In this document: positions 53,910 to 64,000 of the stretch, piece by piece | Numbering within the stretch: the stretch's first letter is position 1 | Layout: every line of letters begins with the position of its first letter | DNA from: Sarcomyxa edulis | Lineage: Eukaryota; Basidiomycota; Agaricomycetes; Agaricales; Mycenaceae | NCBI GenBank assembly: GCA_009761415.1 | Contig: QUOL01000003.1 | Coordinates: 1,984,001-2,048,000, forward strand | Length of the DNA stretch: 64,000 bases | Reading direction: 5' to 3' | Made by a program: the position numbers and the translations under genes | The notes under the pieces: generated by a model | Databases searched by the model: none | What the model was told of the DNA's origin: nothing | Seen by the model: the letters and a program-made list of their open reading frames with translations, nothing else

Positions 53910-55630
53910 ATGACCGAGACATCTAGTGCACAGTTTCCGACCCGAGTACAGCGCGGAATCGTCAACTTTCCTGGAGTTACTCCACAGTCCAAGGCACTCG
54001 TAGAGAAGCTATTGGAGGCGGATAGAGAGAAGTACCATGGCATGTATGGACCTGGCTTCCATAACCATCTATCCCATCAGTTGAGTGACCTGGCTAAACA
54101 TTGTCTCACTTAGAAGGCTTACTGACCACCGACGACATTGCAGTTTGTTAGCAGCTTATGACTTTGGCGCATCTGCGACCCTTCTACAGACTATCTATGA
54201 TGCCGAAACCTTGGATTTGAATCCGATTGACTACGACAGAGCGACTCGCGTTACAGAAAAGCAAACTGTTGTGTTTACGAAGGAAAATTGGACTGACTAT
54301 ATCGGACAGGAAAAGTGAGAAGCTTCCATACGTCTCTCCACTGCATTATTGATCTCATATCTGCAACAGATATTATGCGTCTTACCTTTCTTTTTTCTTG
54401 TCTGAGATTAGACATCATGGACACGGAAAGACGCTCGAAACGTTTGTTTTTGACCCCGCTGCAAACGGCAACGGCTCTGATATGTTGTTGAGGTTCATAG
54501 CAGGAGCGTGAGTTCGGTGTATTCGATGCTATCAATCTATATGTGCTGATCCCCGTTACAGCTTCCATCCGATGATTCAAACAGGTGTACGTCTGCCCCC
54601 ATCATATCATCAGCGTCATCGTGTATTTATATAGACCATCAGTACGGCGTGGAATTCGGATGTGACTCCGTCGTTGCGCAAGGTTTCGTGGTCTCTATAT
54701 CCAACGGCAACCTTACTGACCTTCCATCTATCAGGATTGGCCCTCACAGCGGTACACTCCGTATTCCGTTCTCCCATGTTCGATTGCCCCTCGAATGAGG
54801 GCGGCGAAGCCCTCCCACTCCTCGAAATCTTACGCCGTGTCTACGACTCTCCCATCTTAAAGCCTGTCATGCCGTACGACCCCAATGCACTGTTCAGTGC
54901 TCGCAGAAAGGATGCATGCAAAGACGGAAGGCCAGAAGAGATCAGAGACCTAGCCAGTCTCTGGTGGTCCGGCTCTGCCAAAGAAGATGATATCACCACC
55001 AAATGCGAAGAAATCATCTGGATGGCCACTCTACTTCTCGTGAGCACCGGAAAGCCAGGACGTAAACCCCGTTTGGATTTTTTCCTCATGCACGTCCTCA
55101 ACTGCACCCTCTTCCTTCCAAGTCTTCTCGGAGTCCTCGAAAAGAAGGGATCGCAAGAAAATCTCCTGAAAGTGCTCTTATCTGCCATCTTTCTGATCTT
55201 GGAAATTAGGGGAAGGCCGAGGATCGACGCGAGCTTGATTATGAGCTATACAGATCGGCCGTTGCCTCCAAGGACCTCTGAGGTGAAGAATGTATCAGCG
55301 ATGTCGATCGAAGAGGTCAATCCCTGGCCTGCTATCGTCACTGACGTTCTTCACGCTCCAGACGCTCATACCGTTAAGGCGATTCGAACACTATATTATG
55401 CCGCACAGAGGTACGGAACGACAGCGGTCGGAGACGTACGTGGTATCTTCAGGTCTTGCGCAGAAGACCCTAAGGAGGAGACGCACAACGGTATCAGCGC
55501 GCTGGATGGCACGGTGTTTGTTCGGGCCGCTGGAGTGATTATGAATACGATGGGCTGGGTCACTTGGGGTGAGAAACAAGGGAGCTGGGATCGCAGCGCG
55601 TTGGGATGGGATGATGCTTGGAAGGACTGA
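53910..55630 (+). CDS. Questin oxidase-like protein (AflY/DUF4243 family)
   Basis: ATG at 53910 (MTETSSAQFPTRVQRGIVNF). Motifs in order: HGMYGPGFHNHLSHQ, LLAAYDFGASATLLQTIYD, VVFTKENWTDYIGQEKYYAS and FHPMIQTGYGVEF. A long last exon starting near 54730 reads LALTAVHSVFRSPMFDCPSN and runs to the stop at 55628-55630. HxxxH patterns and the HPMIQxGYG box match the questin oxidase-like family, which includes Baeyer-Villiger-type ring-cleaving oxygenases in aflatoxin and geodin pathways (AflY, GedK). No polyketide synthase or other pathway gene lies nearby, so the substrate is unknown and the name should not be read as toxin synthesis. Four short introns in the first third. Confidence 0.8.
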
Positions 55631-56484
55631 AAAAAAATGAATCAAAACAAGAGCGTGTATGGCCCTGTACTAATATAAGTATCGAAGTTTTTTGACGCAG
55701 ATCAAGTTGTGCTATCTTTTTCCACTCACAGGTATACGTCTGGATTTCGTGCACACTAGGGAGGATGCCCTGGGGATTGTAAACAGGTGCGAGAATATCA
55801 TCATCCTGGTGCGTGCCGTGAAATCATCCAACTTGCATGTGAGACATAACATGACTTTTCAAGGCGAGCGCGGTCGCTGCCCTTGAGCAAAACCTTCGGA
55901 CTTCTGCACATGTGGGTCTTCGGGTTCTAACTTCCTAATCATGATTGCAGGTAGCGCCCAAGGTGGACAACCAGAATTTTCGCACCCATCTTTGCCTCAT
56001 CATCATGTAAACACATGGCCATTGGTCGATTGTAACATCTATCAGTTGAAGGCTCTGCAGCAAAACTGTTCTCAGAGCGTCATTCTCTCCCTTCAGGACC
56101 CATTTCTTCCGGGGCTGTTCCTTTATAGTAATGTCGTCCGCCATCTCCGGAAATCCTGCACGGCTGGGAAACTCCACAGGCCTTCTCGGAGACCTCCAGC
56201 TTTCTTTGAATACCGGTGAACAATCATTCCGAAATAACTTGCTGTTCGGAGGTTCTCAAATATCAGTGTCCATGTTGTCGACCTGATCCAATGTTCCGGC
56301 TACCTCTAGCATCTAGGGGTTTTCTATGCTACGGCGTCTTTTCCTTCATCATGATAGACCAAACTACCGGCGACGAATTTCATTGAAAAGGCTTCGTAAC
56401 GAGAGATGAGGATCCAGGATCATCGTGCCTTCATCCTTCGTACCCTCTTGACCATACATCTTGCGTTTGTAAGACTCCAACACC
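55631..56484. other. No gene recognised
   Basis: About 850 bases between the questin-oxidase-like gene and the DUF6534 gene. Short overlapping frames on both strands at 55935-56219 show no family features. Confidence 0.45.
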
Positions 56485-58184
56485 ATGTCAAGTCTCGATT
56501 CTACCTTCGGAGCACTATTTATTGGCGGTAGATATTCTTCATCGACTTTCTCTTATACTCTAATCTGACTTCGCCCACTAGTGCTTTGTGCGGTATTGTA
56601 CGAGACACTCATGAAGACCTCCTTGTTCCTTTTGATTAATGTATAATCGTCTTCAATAGTCTTCAAGGTGTTCTCTCTGTTCAGGCGTATATTTACCACG
56701 ACAGATTTCCCAATGATAGGCGAATCCTCAAGATTCTCGTGAGTGTCACAATCGTGTTGTTGCATCATAGTACTGATCAAACGATTGTCTGACGATCACA
56801 GGTCGTTTTCGTTTGGTGAGCTTCGCTCCACACTCAACCTCAGATGCTTCTATTGATTCTGAGAAAGGATTGTGGACTTCATACACCTCGTGTTGATATG
56901 TCAGACGACCTATCATTACCTGGTGACAAACTGGGGTAACAAGGACGCGCTTTTATATTCTACTCTGGAGTTGAAAATAAGTTGTGCTTTCATTGGGATT
57001 TCCGCTTTCCCTTGTCAGCTATTCTTTCTTCATCGGTAAGCCCAATGTGTGCTATCGATTCTCCGACCGTAGATTGATTTTATTCGGCTAGGATTTGGGT
57101 CTTCAGCAATAGGAATGTATTCCTCGTCGGATCCTTGTTAGCAGGATGCTTGACAAACCTGGCCCTCGAACTCACCATGTCAGTGAAAGGGAGTCAAATT
57201 ACAAGCTTTGCCCTGTATCCAGAGCTCGCGCACGAGATCATCAGTCTCTCGTCAATTTCCACTGGAGGTCAGGTTCCTCGTAAACTACAGGAAGGTTGTG
57301 CCGCTAAGCCGTTCTCTTCTTGATACAGTCGATATCTCGATCGCAGTGTTGCTGTCGCTGTATCTACGAGGTAGAAGGCATGTCGAACAGTGCGTTGCAT
57401 GCCCTTCGCGACCGATACGAATGCCTCGCTTACAACTTTTCTTAGGACTAACCGCATCGTAACCCGCCTCATCCAATACAGTGTGTCGACGAGCCTCGTT
57501 ACAAGGTTGACTCAATTCTTGGTAGCTCTGAATTGTGCTAATTCTTCCTTCAGCTTGTGTACCATCGTTTCTCTGGTCATCGTATGCATGCCAGAGCCCC
57601 TTGAGATTACCTATAGGCACTGACGCAGAATGTTCCCAGTACCTCGCTCGGCCACATACGTTCATATATATGGTGCGTACCTCTGTCTATGAAACCTCCC
57701 TTACAATGCGCCCTGGTTCACCGACAGTTTCTAGGCTATACACTTCTCCTCAGGCCGTCTCTATACCAACGCGCTCTTAGCGAAGTAAGACTGGAAATTC
57801 TATGAACTCTTCATTTGCCACAGGTTATTGATTTGTTTTTCCGTAGCCTCAATTCGCGCCAGAATCTTCGAATGATGAGTCAAGAGTCGGCCCAGCTTGC
57901 GCATAATGGTCTCCTGACCGTCTCGGTGCAGCAAGACACGATTGATTTCGGAAGCATCGCCGAGACGACTACTGAGCATGGTAATCGGTCTCTTGGCTCT
58001 GATGATAAACACACGGTAGGAATCGCATTCATTGAGATAACATCACATATTTCTCATGCAACATTGTAGGGTGAAGGTCCTGCCGCCATCAGTGTACATG
58101 ACTTTGCCTAAAGATGGACCTGTACATGACTTTGCTCGAAGCTTTCAGTTGGTCGAGCCTCCAGACTACCTCAGACACTTGTAG
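56485..58184 (+). CDS. DUF6534-type seven-helix membrane protein
   Basis: Split into about ten small exons. The ATG at 56485 gives MSSLDSTFGALFIGG, the usual start of this agaricomycete family. Recognisable pieces are GVLSVQAYIYHDRFPNDRR, ILKIL, IVDFIHLVLICQTTYHYLVT, NWGNKDAL, ISAFPCQLFFLHR, RIWVFSNRNVFLVGSLLAGC, SFALYPELA, DVSIAVLLSLYL, RIVTRLIQYSVSTSLVTR, FTYM-like helix, LYTNALLA and SLNSRQNLRMM. The cytosolic tail ends, after a last intron (near 58018-58068), YLRHL with the stop at 58182-58184. The family is expanded in mushroom fungi; no function is known to me. Exon joins in the centre are approximate and I cannot exclude a damaged exon. Confidence 0.72.
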
Positions 58185-58403
58185 ACTTGGTAGTTCTTTC
58201 GTTGCATGTATAATGTACGAGTTGTATGAGAGCCTCGATCCGGGTCGAGAATAAAGCTGGATCCACGTGGCAAGCGATATATGATCGAGCTATAAAGTCG
58301 CTCAATTTTGTCGTCTCGAATCTTATCAACTTTCCCCCACGAGAACCGCCGCAGTACTATAACCGCAAAACACGTTTTTACCCTTCCTCTCTTTCTTTCC
58401 ATC

Positions 58404-59984
58404 ATGTCTACAACTGAAACTCCTATACCCACTGCAACTATAACCGCTGTCGAACCCACTCCTATACCTGTCCCTACTAGTCCTCAGACTATCACAGAGG
58501 CTCCTACAACTACAGTAGAGGCCAGCTCTCCTCCTAAACCAGAGCCTGGAGCAGTGCCCACTCCTCCTGAAACTGCTCCCGCTACAGAACCAACTCCTAC
58601 ACCAACTGCTGCACCAACTGCAGAATTGACTGCAGCACCGACTGAGACTCAACCTACTCCGACCATAACCGAAATGCCAACCACAACGGCAGAACCGACC
58701 CCAGCTCCGACTGCAGCGACCCAGCCTCCAACTGCGACCGCGACCGCGACCACGACGCCAGCTGCGCCTGCGGAGAAGCCCGAGGAAGACAACTCGGATG
58801 AACCTCAGAACGAGCTGACCAAACGGTTCACAGGGTCAGAGTGGGATGCATTGAAGAAGTTCCGTGTATGTCTATCTTTCTGCTCCTAATTTTCAAGGTA
58901 TTCAAACGCTTGTATCCAGGTATTGCTTCCTGAGATTTTCTCAGAGGCCTACGTTGAGAAACCCGAGGAAGATAGACAGACGCCTATCAACCTCTGGGGA
59001 GTCAACATCGATCCTACAAATCCCAAAGAAGCCCGGGCCAGCGTGGTCCTGATGAAGTTCTTGAGAGCCAGGTGAGCATTGTTTCGTCTTCGTTCACCGT
59101 GCTTGTCCTCATTAAGGTTCAACTCAGGAATCTCAATCCCACGGCTGCGAAAGATATGATGGTGGCGACATTACGCTGGAGGGATGAATTCAATATTGAA
59201 GCAGCTCTGAAAGAAGACTATCCAAAAGAAATATTCGGGCAATTGGGTCATGTCTATGGACGCGACAAGGGAGGACGACCAGTAGTGTGGGTCGACTCTA
59301 CATGATTTCAACTCGCTTCCATACTAACGTCAACACGATCGTGAATTTCAGTTACAACCTATACGGTGCAAACAAAGATTTGAAGGCTGTCTTTGGTGAC
59401 GTCGAGAGGTTCCTCCGGTATGAGACGTGTTTTTTACGTACCACCGAACCATCCTAATAGCATTCCTGTAACAACCTAGGTGGCGCGTCGCCCTGATGGA
59501 ACAAAGTGTTGCCTTGCTTGACTTTGAAACCACCGATCAAACTGTACAAATTCACGGTCAGTATCCGATGTCGGTTAAGTTCTATGGGATACTGATACAT
59601 CTGCTCGCTGTGGCTTCATAGATTACGAAGGAGTTGGTTTCACAAGTCGTGACGCGAATTCTAAAAGAGCTGCATCCGAAGCAACAAGCATATTCTCTAA
59701 TCACTACCCGGAGCTTCTCGTTAGTGTTTCCTATTTATTGATCGATACTCAAAGATAGATACTGACTTTATACTACTTCGCAGCATCGCAAATTCTTCAT
59801 CAATGTACCCACCATCCTCAACTGGGTGTTCTGGCTCTTCAAGCCCATCATTCCTGCTGCCACCCTCGCCAAGATGGAAGTGGTGGGGAGCAGTCAGTAT
59901 GCGATCAAGAAGGCTCTGGTGCCTGTCATAGACGAGAAGCAATTGCCAAAGAGGTACGGCGGAGAAGCTGATGCAGGGTTTTGA
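58404..59984 (+). CDS. Sec14/CRAL-TRIO phosphatidylinositol transfer protein, SFH5-like
   Basis: TATAAAG at 58291-58297 precedes the ATG at 58404. Residues 1-125 are a Pro/Thr/Ala low-complexity tract (PTP, APT and TATAT words). A CRAL-TRIO N domain follows (ELTKRFTGSEWDALKKFR, VVLMKFLRAR, TLRWRDEFNIEAALKEDYP). The lipid-binding domain reads GRDKGGRPVV, YNLYGANKDL, DYEGVGFTSRDANS, HRKFFINVPTILNWVFWLFK and KQLPKRYGGEADAGF at the end. The pattern matches Sfh5, a non-classical Sec14 homologue found at ER and plasma membrane that in yeast can also bind haem. At least five introns. The long Pro/Thr tract is unusual and could mediate surface or septum contacts; that is inference. Confidence 0.87.
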
Positions 59985-60309
59985 TTTTGCTTGCTATGAA
60001 CCTCGTGTGAGGTAGTTCCTACTAGACTTTGGGTCGTATAACGGCTCAAGTACTCGTTTTCCTCTGGATTTGGATTTGCTTCGTTTACTTTTACCTTGGA
60101 TAACATAATTTGCTTCACCCATGTACACGTATCTATCTACACATCGATTTTCATGATTTCTCCGCTCTGCAGTATGAACGAAAGGTTAAATTTCTTGTCT
60201 CCCATGCGTCCTTTTCTGTCGATGACGTCACTATACAGTTGCGCCCCTCGGCCCCAACCGCTCACGGTTCTAGTCCACAGGTTGAACTCATACCACTACC
60301 ACCATCCTC

Positions 60310-60610
60310 ATGTCTTTCTCTCAAAGTCAAAACAGCTCCAGTATCCCTGCGATCTCATCTATACCCAACGCACACACAAAACCCGAGATAGTCTCGCAAC
60401 AGTCCAACTCTGCTTCTAGCATGTCCATAGGAGGCCAACAATTTCAGGTTGACGAGACGAGTGCTGAGAAACCGATGAGACTCAGAGGTGGCTGTATTCC
60501 TTGCCCGGTAAGCCTCATTTCGTTTTTCAAGATTAGGAGGAAGACTAAGCATCTGTGTTTAGAATGGAGGCTTTTGTTGGATTATTCCATTCCCGTGCTG
60601 CTGCTGCTAG
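60310..60610 (+). CDS. Small protein with C-terminal CCCC tail
   Basis: The ATG at 60310 gives MSFSQSQNSSSIPAISSIPN, a Ser/Gln/Asn-rich disordered stretch, then PMRLRGGCIPCP. An intron (GTAAGC donor at ~60508, acceptor TTTAG at ~60562) joins this to NGGFCWIIPFPCCCC and a TAG at 60608-60610. Total is ~81 residues. Without splicing the frame continues differently to 60699. The clustered Cys next to hydrophobic residues suggests S-acylation or membrane association, as in cysteine-rich tail (CYSTM-like) proteins. I recall similar short Cys-tailed proteins in mushroom genomes but know no function. Confidence 0.6.
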
Positions 60611-61235
60611 ACGCAGACACTTCGAAGACTACAGGTCTTTCGGATCTTATGGCTTTCATGGACTCGCAAATTAGTTACACAAATCACACGGACCAGTGAT
60701 AGGATATACCTGAACGATTATACACGACAAAAACTCTACATCAAATATGTACGTGCAATGGACATAGCCATACTTATATCTCTCTATACACCCGTATGCA
60801 TTCCCTTTCTACCGCTCAGTTCACTTAGCATCAGAATCATTGGTATGAGCTAGGTGCGTCGACTTGTGTTTTATTGGTTGCGCTGGTTAGCGACTAGCGT
60901 CCTTTATATTTGATACTCCTCAATTTCAGAGAATACGCACAGCGATAATGCACATCGAGTCTTCTTCTTCAGGAACACCAATGAAATGGTTTCCCCCAGG
61001 CCTTTTCTCAATCCCCGCCATGCATGAATGCATGACGACATAATCAGGGGCTAGGACGGAACCAAACGTCGACTGTCAGCCACGATCTCCCCGCCGAGCG
61101 TATAAAGTCCTGGCGTTTTCCAAGAATCGAATTCTCCAGTCCTGCTTCCTACCTCGACTTCCACATTCTTTTTTGGCCCTCTACTCTACACATTCTTTAA
61201 CGCTCCACGCACTTCTCGTCCATCATCTATATACC
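60611..61235 (+). promoter_or_regulatory. Intergenic region with TATA box of the ferritin-like gene
   Basis: No gene is visible in 625 bases. TATAAAG at 61101-61107 lies ~130 bases before the next ATG. A pyrimidine-rich stretch (CCTCGACTTCC...CTCTACTC) follows, as in strongly expressed fungal promoters. Confidence 0.5.
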
Positions 61236-62361
61236 ATGAAATACTCTATCATCTTCACCGCCCTTTCCGTTGCCTCCACCGCGCTCGCCCTTCCCGCCAA
61301 ACGCGACAACGGCGTGACTGGTAAGCTTGCCCGCTCAGCGTCATATCGCCATAACGCTTTTACTGATCCATCTCCTCCTCAGATATCGATGTCCTGAACT
61401 TCGCCCTTACTCTCGAACACCTGGAATCCGCCTTCTACGCTCAAGGTCTCGCCAAGTACTCCGAGGACGACTTCGTCAACGCCGGACTCCCTACCTGGGC
61501 TCGCGGACGTTTGGAAGAGGTGGCCGCCCACGAGGCCACTCATGTTAGCTTCCTCTCAGCTGCTCTTGGATCTTCCGCCGTTGCGGCTTGCGAGTATAAG
61601 TTGTACGTACCTTACAATTTTATCTATAGTTCGTCTTTTTTCTGACTTCTGTTTAACTACAGCCCCGACACCGACCCCGTATCCTTCGTCGCTGTGGCTG
61701 AAGTCCTCGAGACCGTCGGGACATCCGCTTATACTGGAGCTGCAGCCTTGATCAGCAACAAGGCACGCCACATGGTTTCTTTTTCTTCTTCATCCCATAC
61801 TTACCCTATCGTTATAGGATTATCTCACCGCCGCTGCATCCATCTTGAGCATCGAAGCTCGCCACGCCGCCTGGCTTAACTCTGCCGTTCGCAAGCTCAA
61901 CCCCTGGAGCACCGCCTTTGAGGTATCTATTTCCACTTCACTTGTACTGGTTGCATCTCTCTGACGTTCAAAACGCGTAGATCGTTTTGGACCTCGACCA
62001 AGTCTACACCATGGCGTCGCCCTTGATCACTTCTTGCCCATCTTCTAACGCCCCCCTTCCCGTCAAGGCTTTCCCTGCCCTCACTGTCCCCGCATCGGCC
62101 CGTCCCAACACCCTCGTCACCCTCGATTTCGATTCCAGCTCCGCCGGATCGTCTGTGTTGTACGCCGCCTTCCTCACTGGAACCGGTACTCAATACTCTT
62201 TGATCAACGACCAGAAGCAGGCGATGATCCCTGACGGTTTGATGGGTACTGTCTATGTCATTATCACCACCAGCAACACCAACACTACCGATGAGGATAC
62301 TGTGGCTGGACCTGCTATGGTCAATTTCTCTTTCAACTCGAATGGCGTTTTAATACAATGA
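61236..62361 (+). CDS. Secreted ferritin-like domain protein (Rds1-like)
   Basis: ATG at 61236 gives a clear signal peptide ([20 protein letters not shown]) ending before a KR pair (possible Kex2 site). The four-helix ferritin-like region reads [20 protein letters not shown], then [40 protein letters not shown] and [18 protein letters not shown]. The repeated E...H pairs (EHLE, HEATH, EARH) are the metal-binding pattern. A C-terminal beta-type domain ([20 protein letters not shown]) ends [10 protein letters not shown]. Relatives include S. pombe Rds1, induced by stress or nutrient limitation, and desiccation-associated proteins. Exact activity is unknown. Four short introns. Confidence 0.85.
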
Positions 62362-62698
62362 GCGGGATAAGGTAAGTCATTATGTAGGTGGATACGTCTG
62401 AATATGGTTTTTACGACTCTTTACGAATCTTATCACGATCTTCTTTCTCTCGTTGCAAGTTGGAAGTTTTCAGACGATTAGACACTTTGCTAAGAGAACC
62501 TCGTCGTAGTCTCGATAAAGCAATGACTGGACTGAAATCACAAGGAATGACGGAAATTGCCCGCAAGCTCCACACAGATCCGAGACTAGCAAATATATCT
62601 TTCAATAAACTCGTTGAGTGGCTCGTCAAAACATGTAAGAATACAAAAGATCTCGCTCTACAAATTCATCATGGAGCAATTTGAGGATTCGTAAGCGG
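62362..62698. other. No gene recognised
   Basis: A 337-base gap between two convergent genes. Overlapping frames of 70-100 codons occur on both strands (62388-62684), but none has family features or a good start context. Confidence 0.45.
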
Positions 62699-64000
62699 TC
62701 AGATTTTGCACACAACCAAATGAGTCGAACTAGATCCTGCATGACGAGAAATGAGAGATCGCGTGGTAACATACTATGTGCAAGTCGCGACGCACCGTGT
62801 AGGAACAAACGACCTTCCTGAGCATCGTGAGCAACCGTCGTTATACCCGATGCTATCGATCCGTCATCTTCAAAAACCTAATACAATAGTTTGTGTGATG
62901 ATGACATTTTTTATTCCATCCGAAAAATATATACTCACTAGCAGGACCCTATATTTTGTACCAAAGTAGACTTCGGGACCTGTGTGGAGACCATAACGGA
63001 TCGCCGAGGAAAAAGACTGAGGAATCTTGGGATAAATTAGGTGATCGTTAGGTGTAAGCCAGGAGACAAAGGCTATATGAGTGGCTTTTAGAGATAGTGA
63101 TAGAGAGAAACAGTCTTGAGTGCTCACCAGCAGCCCAGACAATTCCATCGCGATCAACGGATATCTTGTCGATACTACGCCCATAGATGGAAGCTAGGAT
63201 GCATATTCAGGAACACGAAAGACTGTTCTTCCGGGAAATATGCTCTAACCAGTATTGACGACATCCAGAAGAACGAGAGTATTATCGATCTGCTTATCCA
63301 GAATACTCAAACTGCCTGTGATGCTATCAGAGACATAGAAAGTATTGTTGTAAGGGGATTTTGTGATGCCATTGGGAGCGTGTAGATTGGATGTCGCGAT
63401 TTTGCATCCTTCGTCAACATGACAATAACCGACGGAGCCATACGGGCGACGGTGACGTTCGTACCGTCGGGGCTAGGAAATGTCCGTGGTGATAAGTTAT
63501 GGAGGACTGTATTATATAAAGTGCACTTACAAGTTTTGTATCGTGGTCATTCACGAAATGAAAACTTTTGCCATCAGGGGACCCGACGATGTCATTCGGT
63601 GTAAGTATGACAGGATTCTCAACAGTCTGAATGTATTCCAAAAGGTCGCTTCCAAGTATCGTCTTGAAAATTTCGATGCACGAATCTGCACCTACGACTT
63701 GCGCGTCTTGACCTCCCAAAGGTTCACGATGGTTTACGAGGTACACGAACAGTTGCCTCGGATCAGACAAAGACGGCACCACGTCCATTCCATGGAGAGA
63801 CAATCCTCGACCAGGTAGAGAAGATTTCCCAGGAGATGCATAGCCTGAGATCCTGAGACGTTGAATACGTGAGGATGCTGCGTCGTAAGTTGCGACGTAG
63901 TCATCTTCAGATCGGCCAGTGGCATTGAGGCGTCCGAAAGCGGGGGTCCAATGCCATCTGCTGTACAGGGTAGAGCACCCGAGATAGAGAAGACCCGTCG
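62699..64000 (-). CDS. Paraoxonase/arylesterase-like beta-propeller enzyme, 5' end beyond window
   Basis: The gene enters from the right edge. In frame from about 63990 it reads LLYLGCSTLYSRWHWTPAFG, RLNATGRSEDDYVATYDAAS and SLHGMDVVPSLSDPRQLFVY. VNHREPLGGQDAQVVGADSC, IEIFKTILGSDLLEYIQTVE and NPVILTPNDIVGSPDGKSFH follow. The TPNDIVGSPDG and HGMDV motifs carry the calcium-binding and catalytic residues of the SMP-30/paraoxonase six-bladed propeller. Later exons are short; the last ones read VFEDDGSIASGITTVAHDAQ, EGRLFLH and GSSSTHLVVCKI, with the stop at 62699-62701. These enzymes hydrolyse lactones or aryl esters; the fungal substrate is unknown. The start codon and the first blade are not in the window. 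Confidence 0.82.

Noticed and set aside
53910..55630. A secondary-metabolite cluster around the questin-oxidase-like gene
   Set aside because: No polyketide synthase, NRPS, terpene synthase, pathway regulator or transporter lies next to it; neighbours are unrelated.
62388..62684. A 98-codon plus-strand frame between the ferritin-like gene and the esterase
   Set aside because: It starts with GTG, has no recognisable features, and overlaps an equally open frame on the other strand.

Overview
The window is nuclear DNA of a filamentous basidiomycete, most likely an agaricomycete (mushroom-forming fungus). Genes are split by many 50-70 nt introns with GT..AG ends. Gene content is typical of that class: a DUF6534 membrane protein, an F-box/LRR protein, a PL14-type lyase, a two-domain fatty-acid oxygenase (Ppo), a paraoxonase-like esterase and a chromodomain Ty3/gypsy element. 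I saw no rRNA, tRNA or CRISPR array. Gene models are read by eye; exon junctions are inferred from splice signals plus family knowledge.

Region 1 (1-19 kb) is accessory DNA. The left edge carries a ~657-codon open frame on the minus strand that runs out of the window and that I do not recognise. Next comes the C-terminal half of a PDR-type ABC transporter gene, split by a 12,728 bp LTR retrotransposon (3076-15803). The element has two 325 bp LTRs that look identical, a 5 bp target duplication (GTGTT), an intact gag-pol with chromodomain, and an unusual second intact ORF of 1,077 codons encoding an Arg/Ser-rich, RS-domain-like protein. The insertion sits on an intron 3' splice site and re-creates it.

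Region 2 (18-23.4 kb) holds a degenerate tandem repeat, a partial and an apparently complete copy of a multipass membrane protein gene flanking an F-box gene, and a 481 bp hAT-type MITE with a perfect 8 bp target duplication.

Region 3 (23.5-64 kb) is a gene-dense housekeeping and secondary-function block: SPP2-like splicing factor, a small mitochondrial protein, a Ppo-type oxygenase, PL14-like lyase, AVT-type amino-acid transporter, phosphomevalonate kinase (ERG8), ferrochelatase (HEM15), SNG1-like protein, peroxisomal AAA ATPase PEX1, a membrane RING-H2 E3 ligase, an NFKBIL1-like coiled-coil protein, a questin-oxidase-like enzyme, a DUF6534 protein, an SFH5-like Sec14 protein, a tiny Cys-rich protein ending in CCCC, a secreted ferritin-like protein and a paraoxonase/arylesterase truncated by the right edge. 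These are mostly unrelated single genes; I see no biosynthetic cluster.

The best candidate for something undescribed is the retrotransposon's second ORF, with its own leader, candidate splice acceptor, and a stop codon supplied by the 3' LTR.
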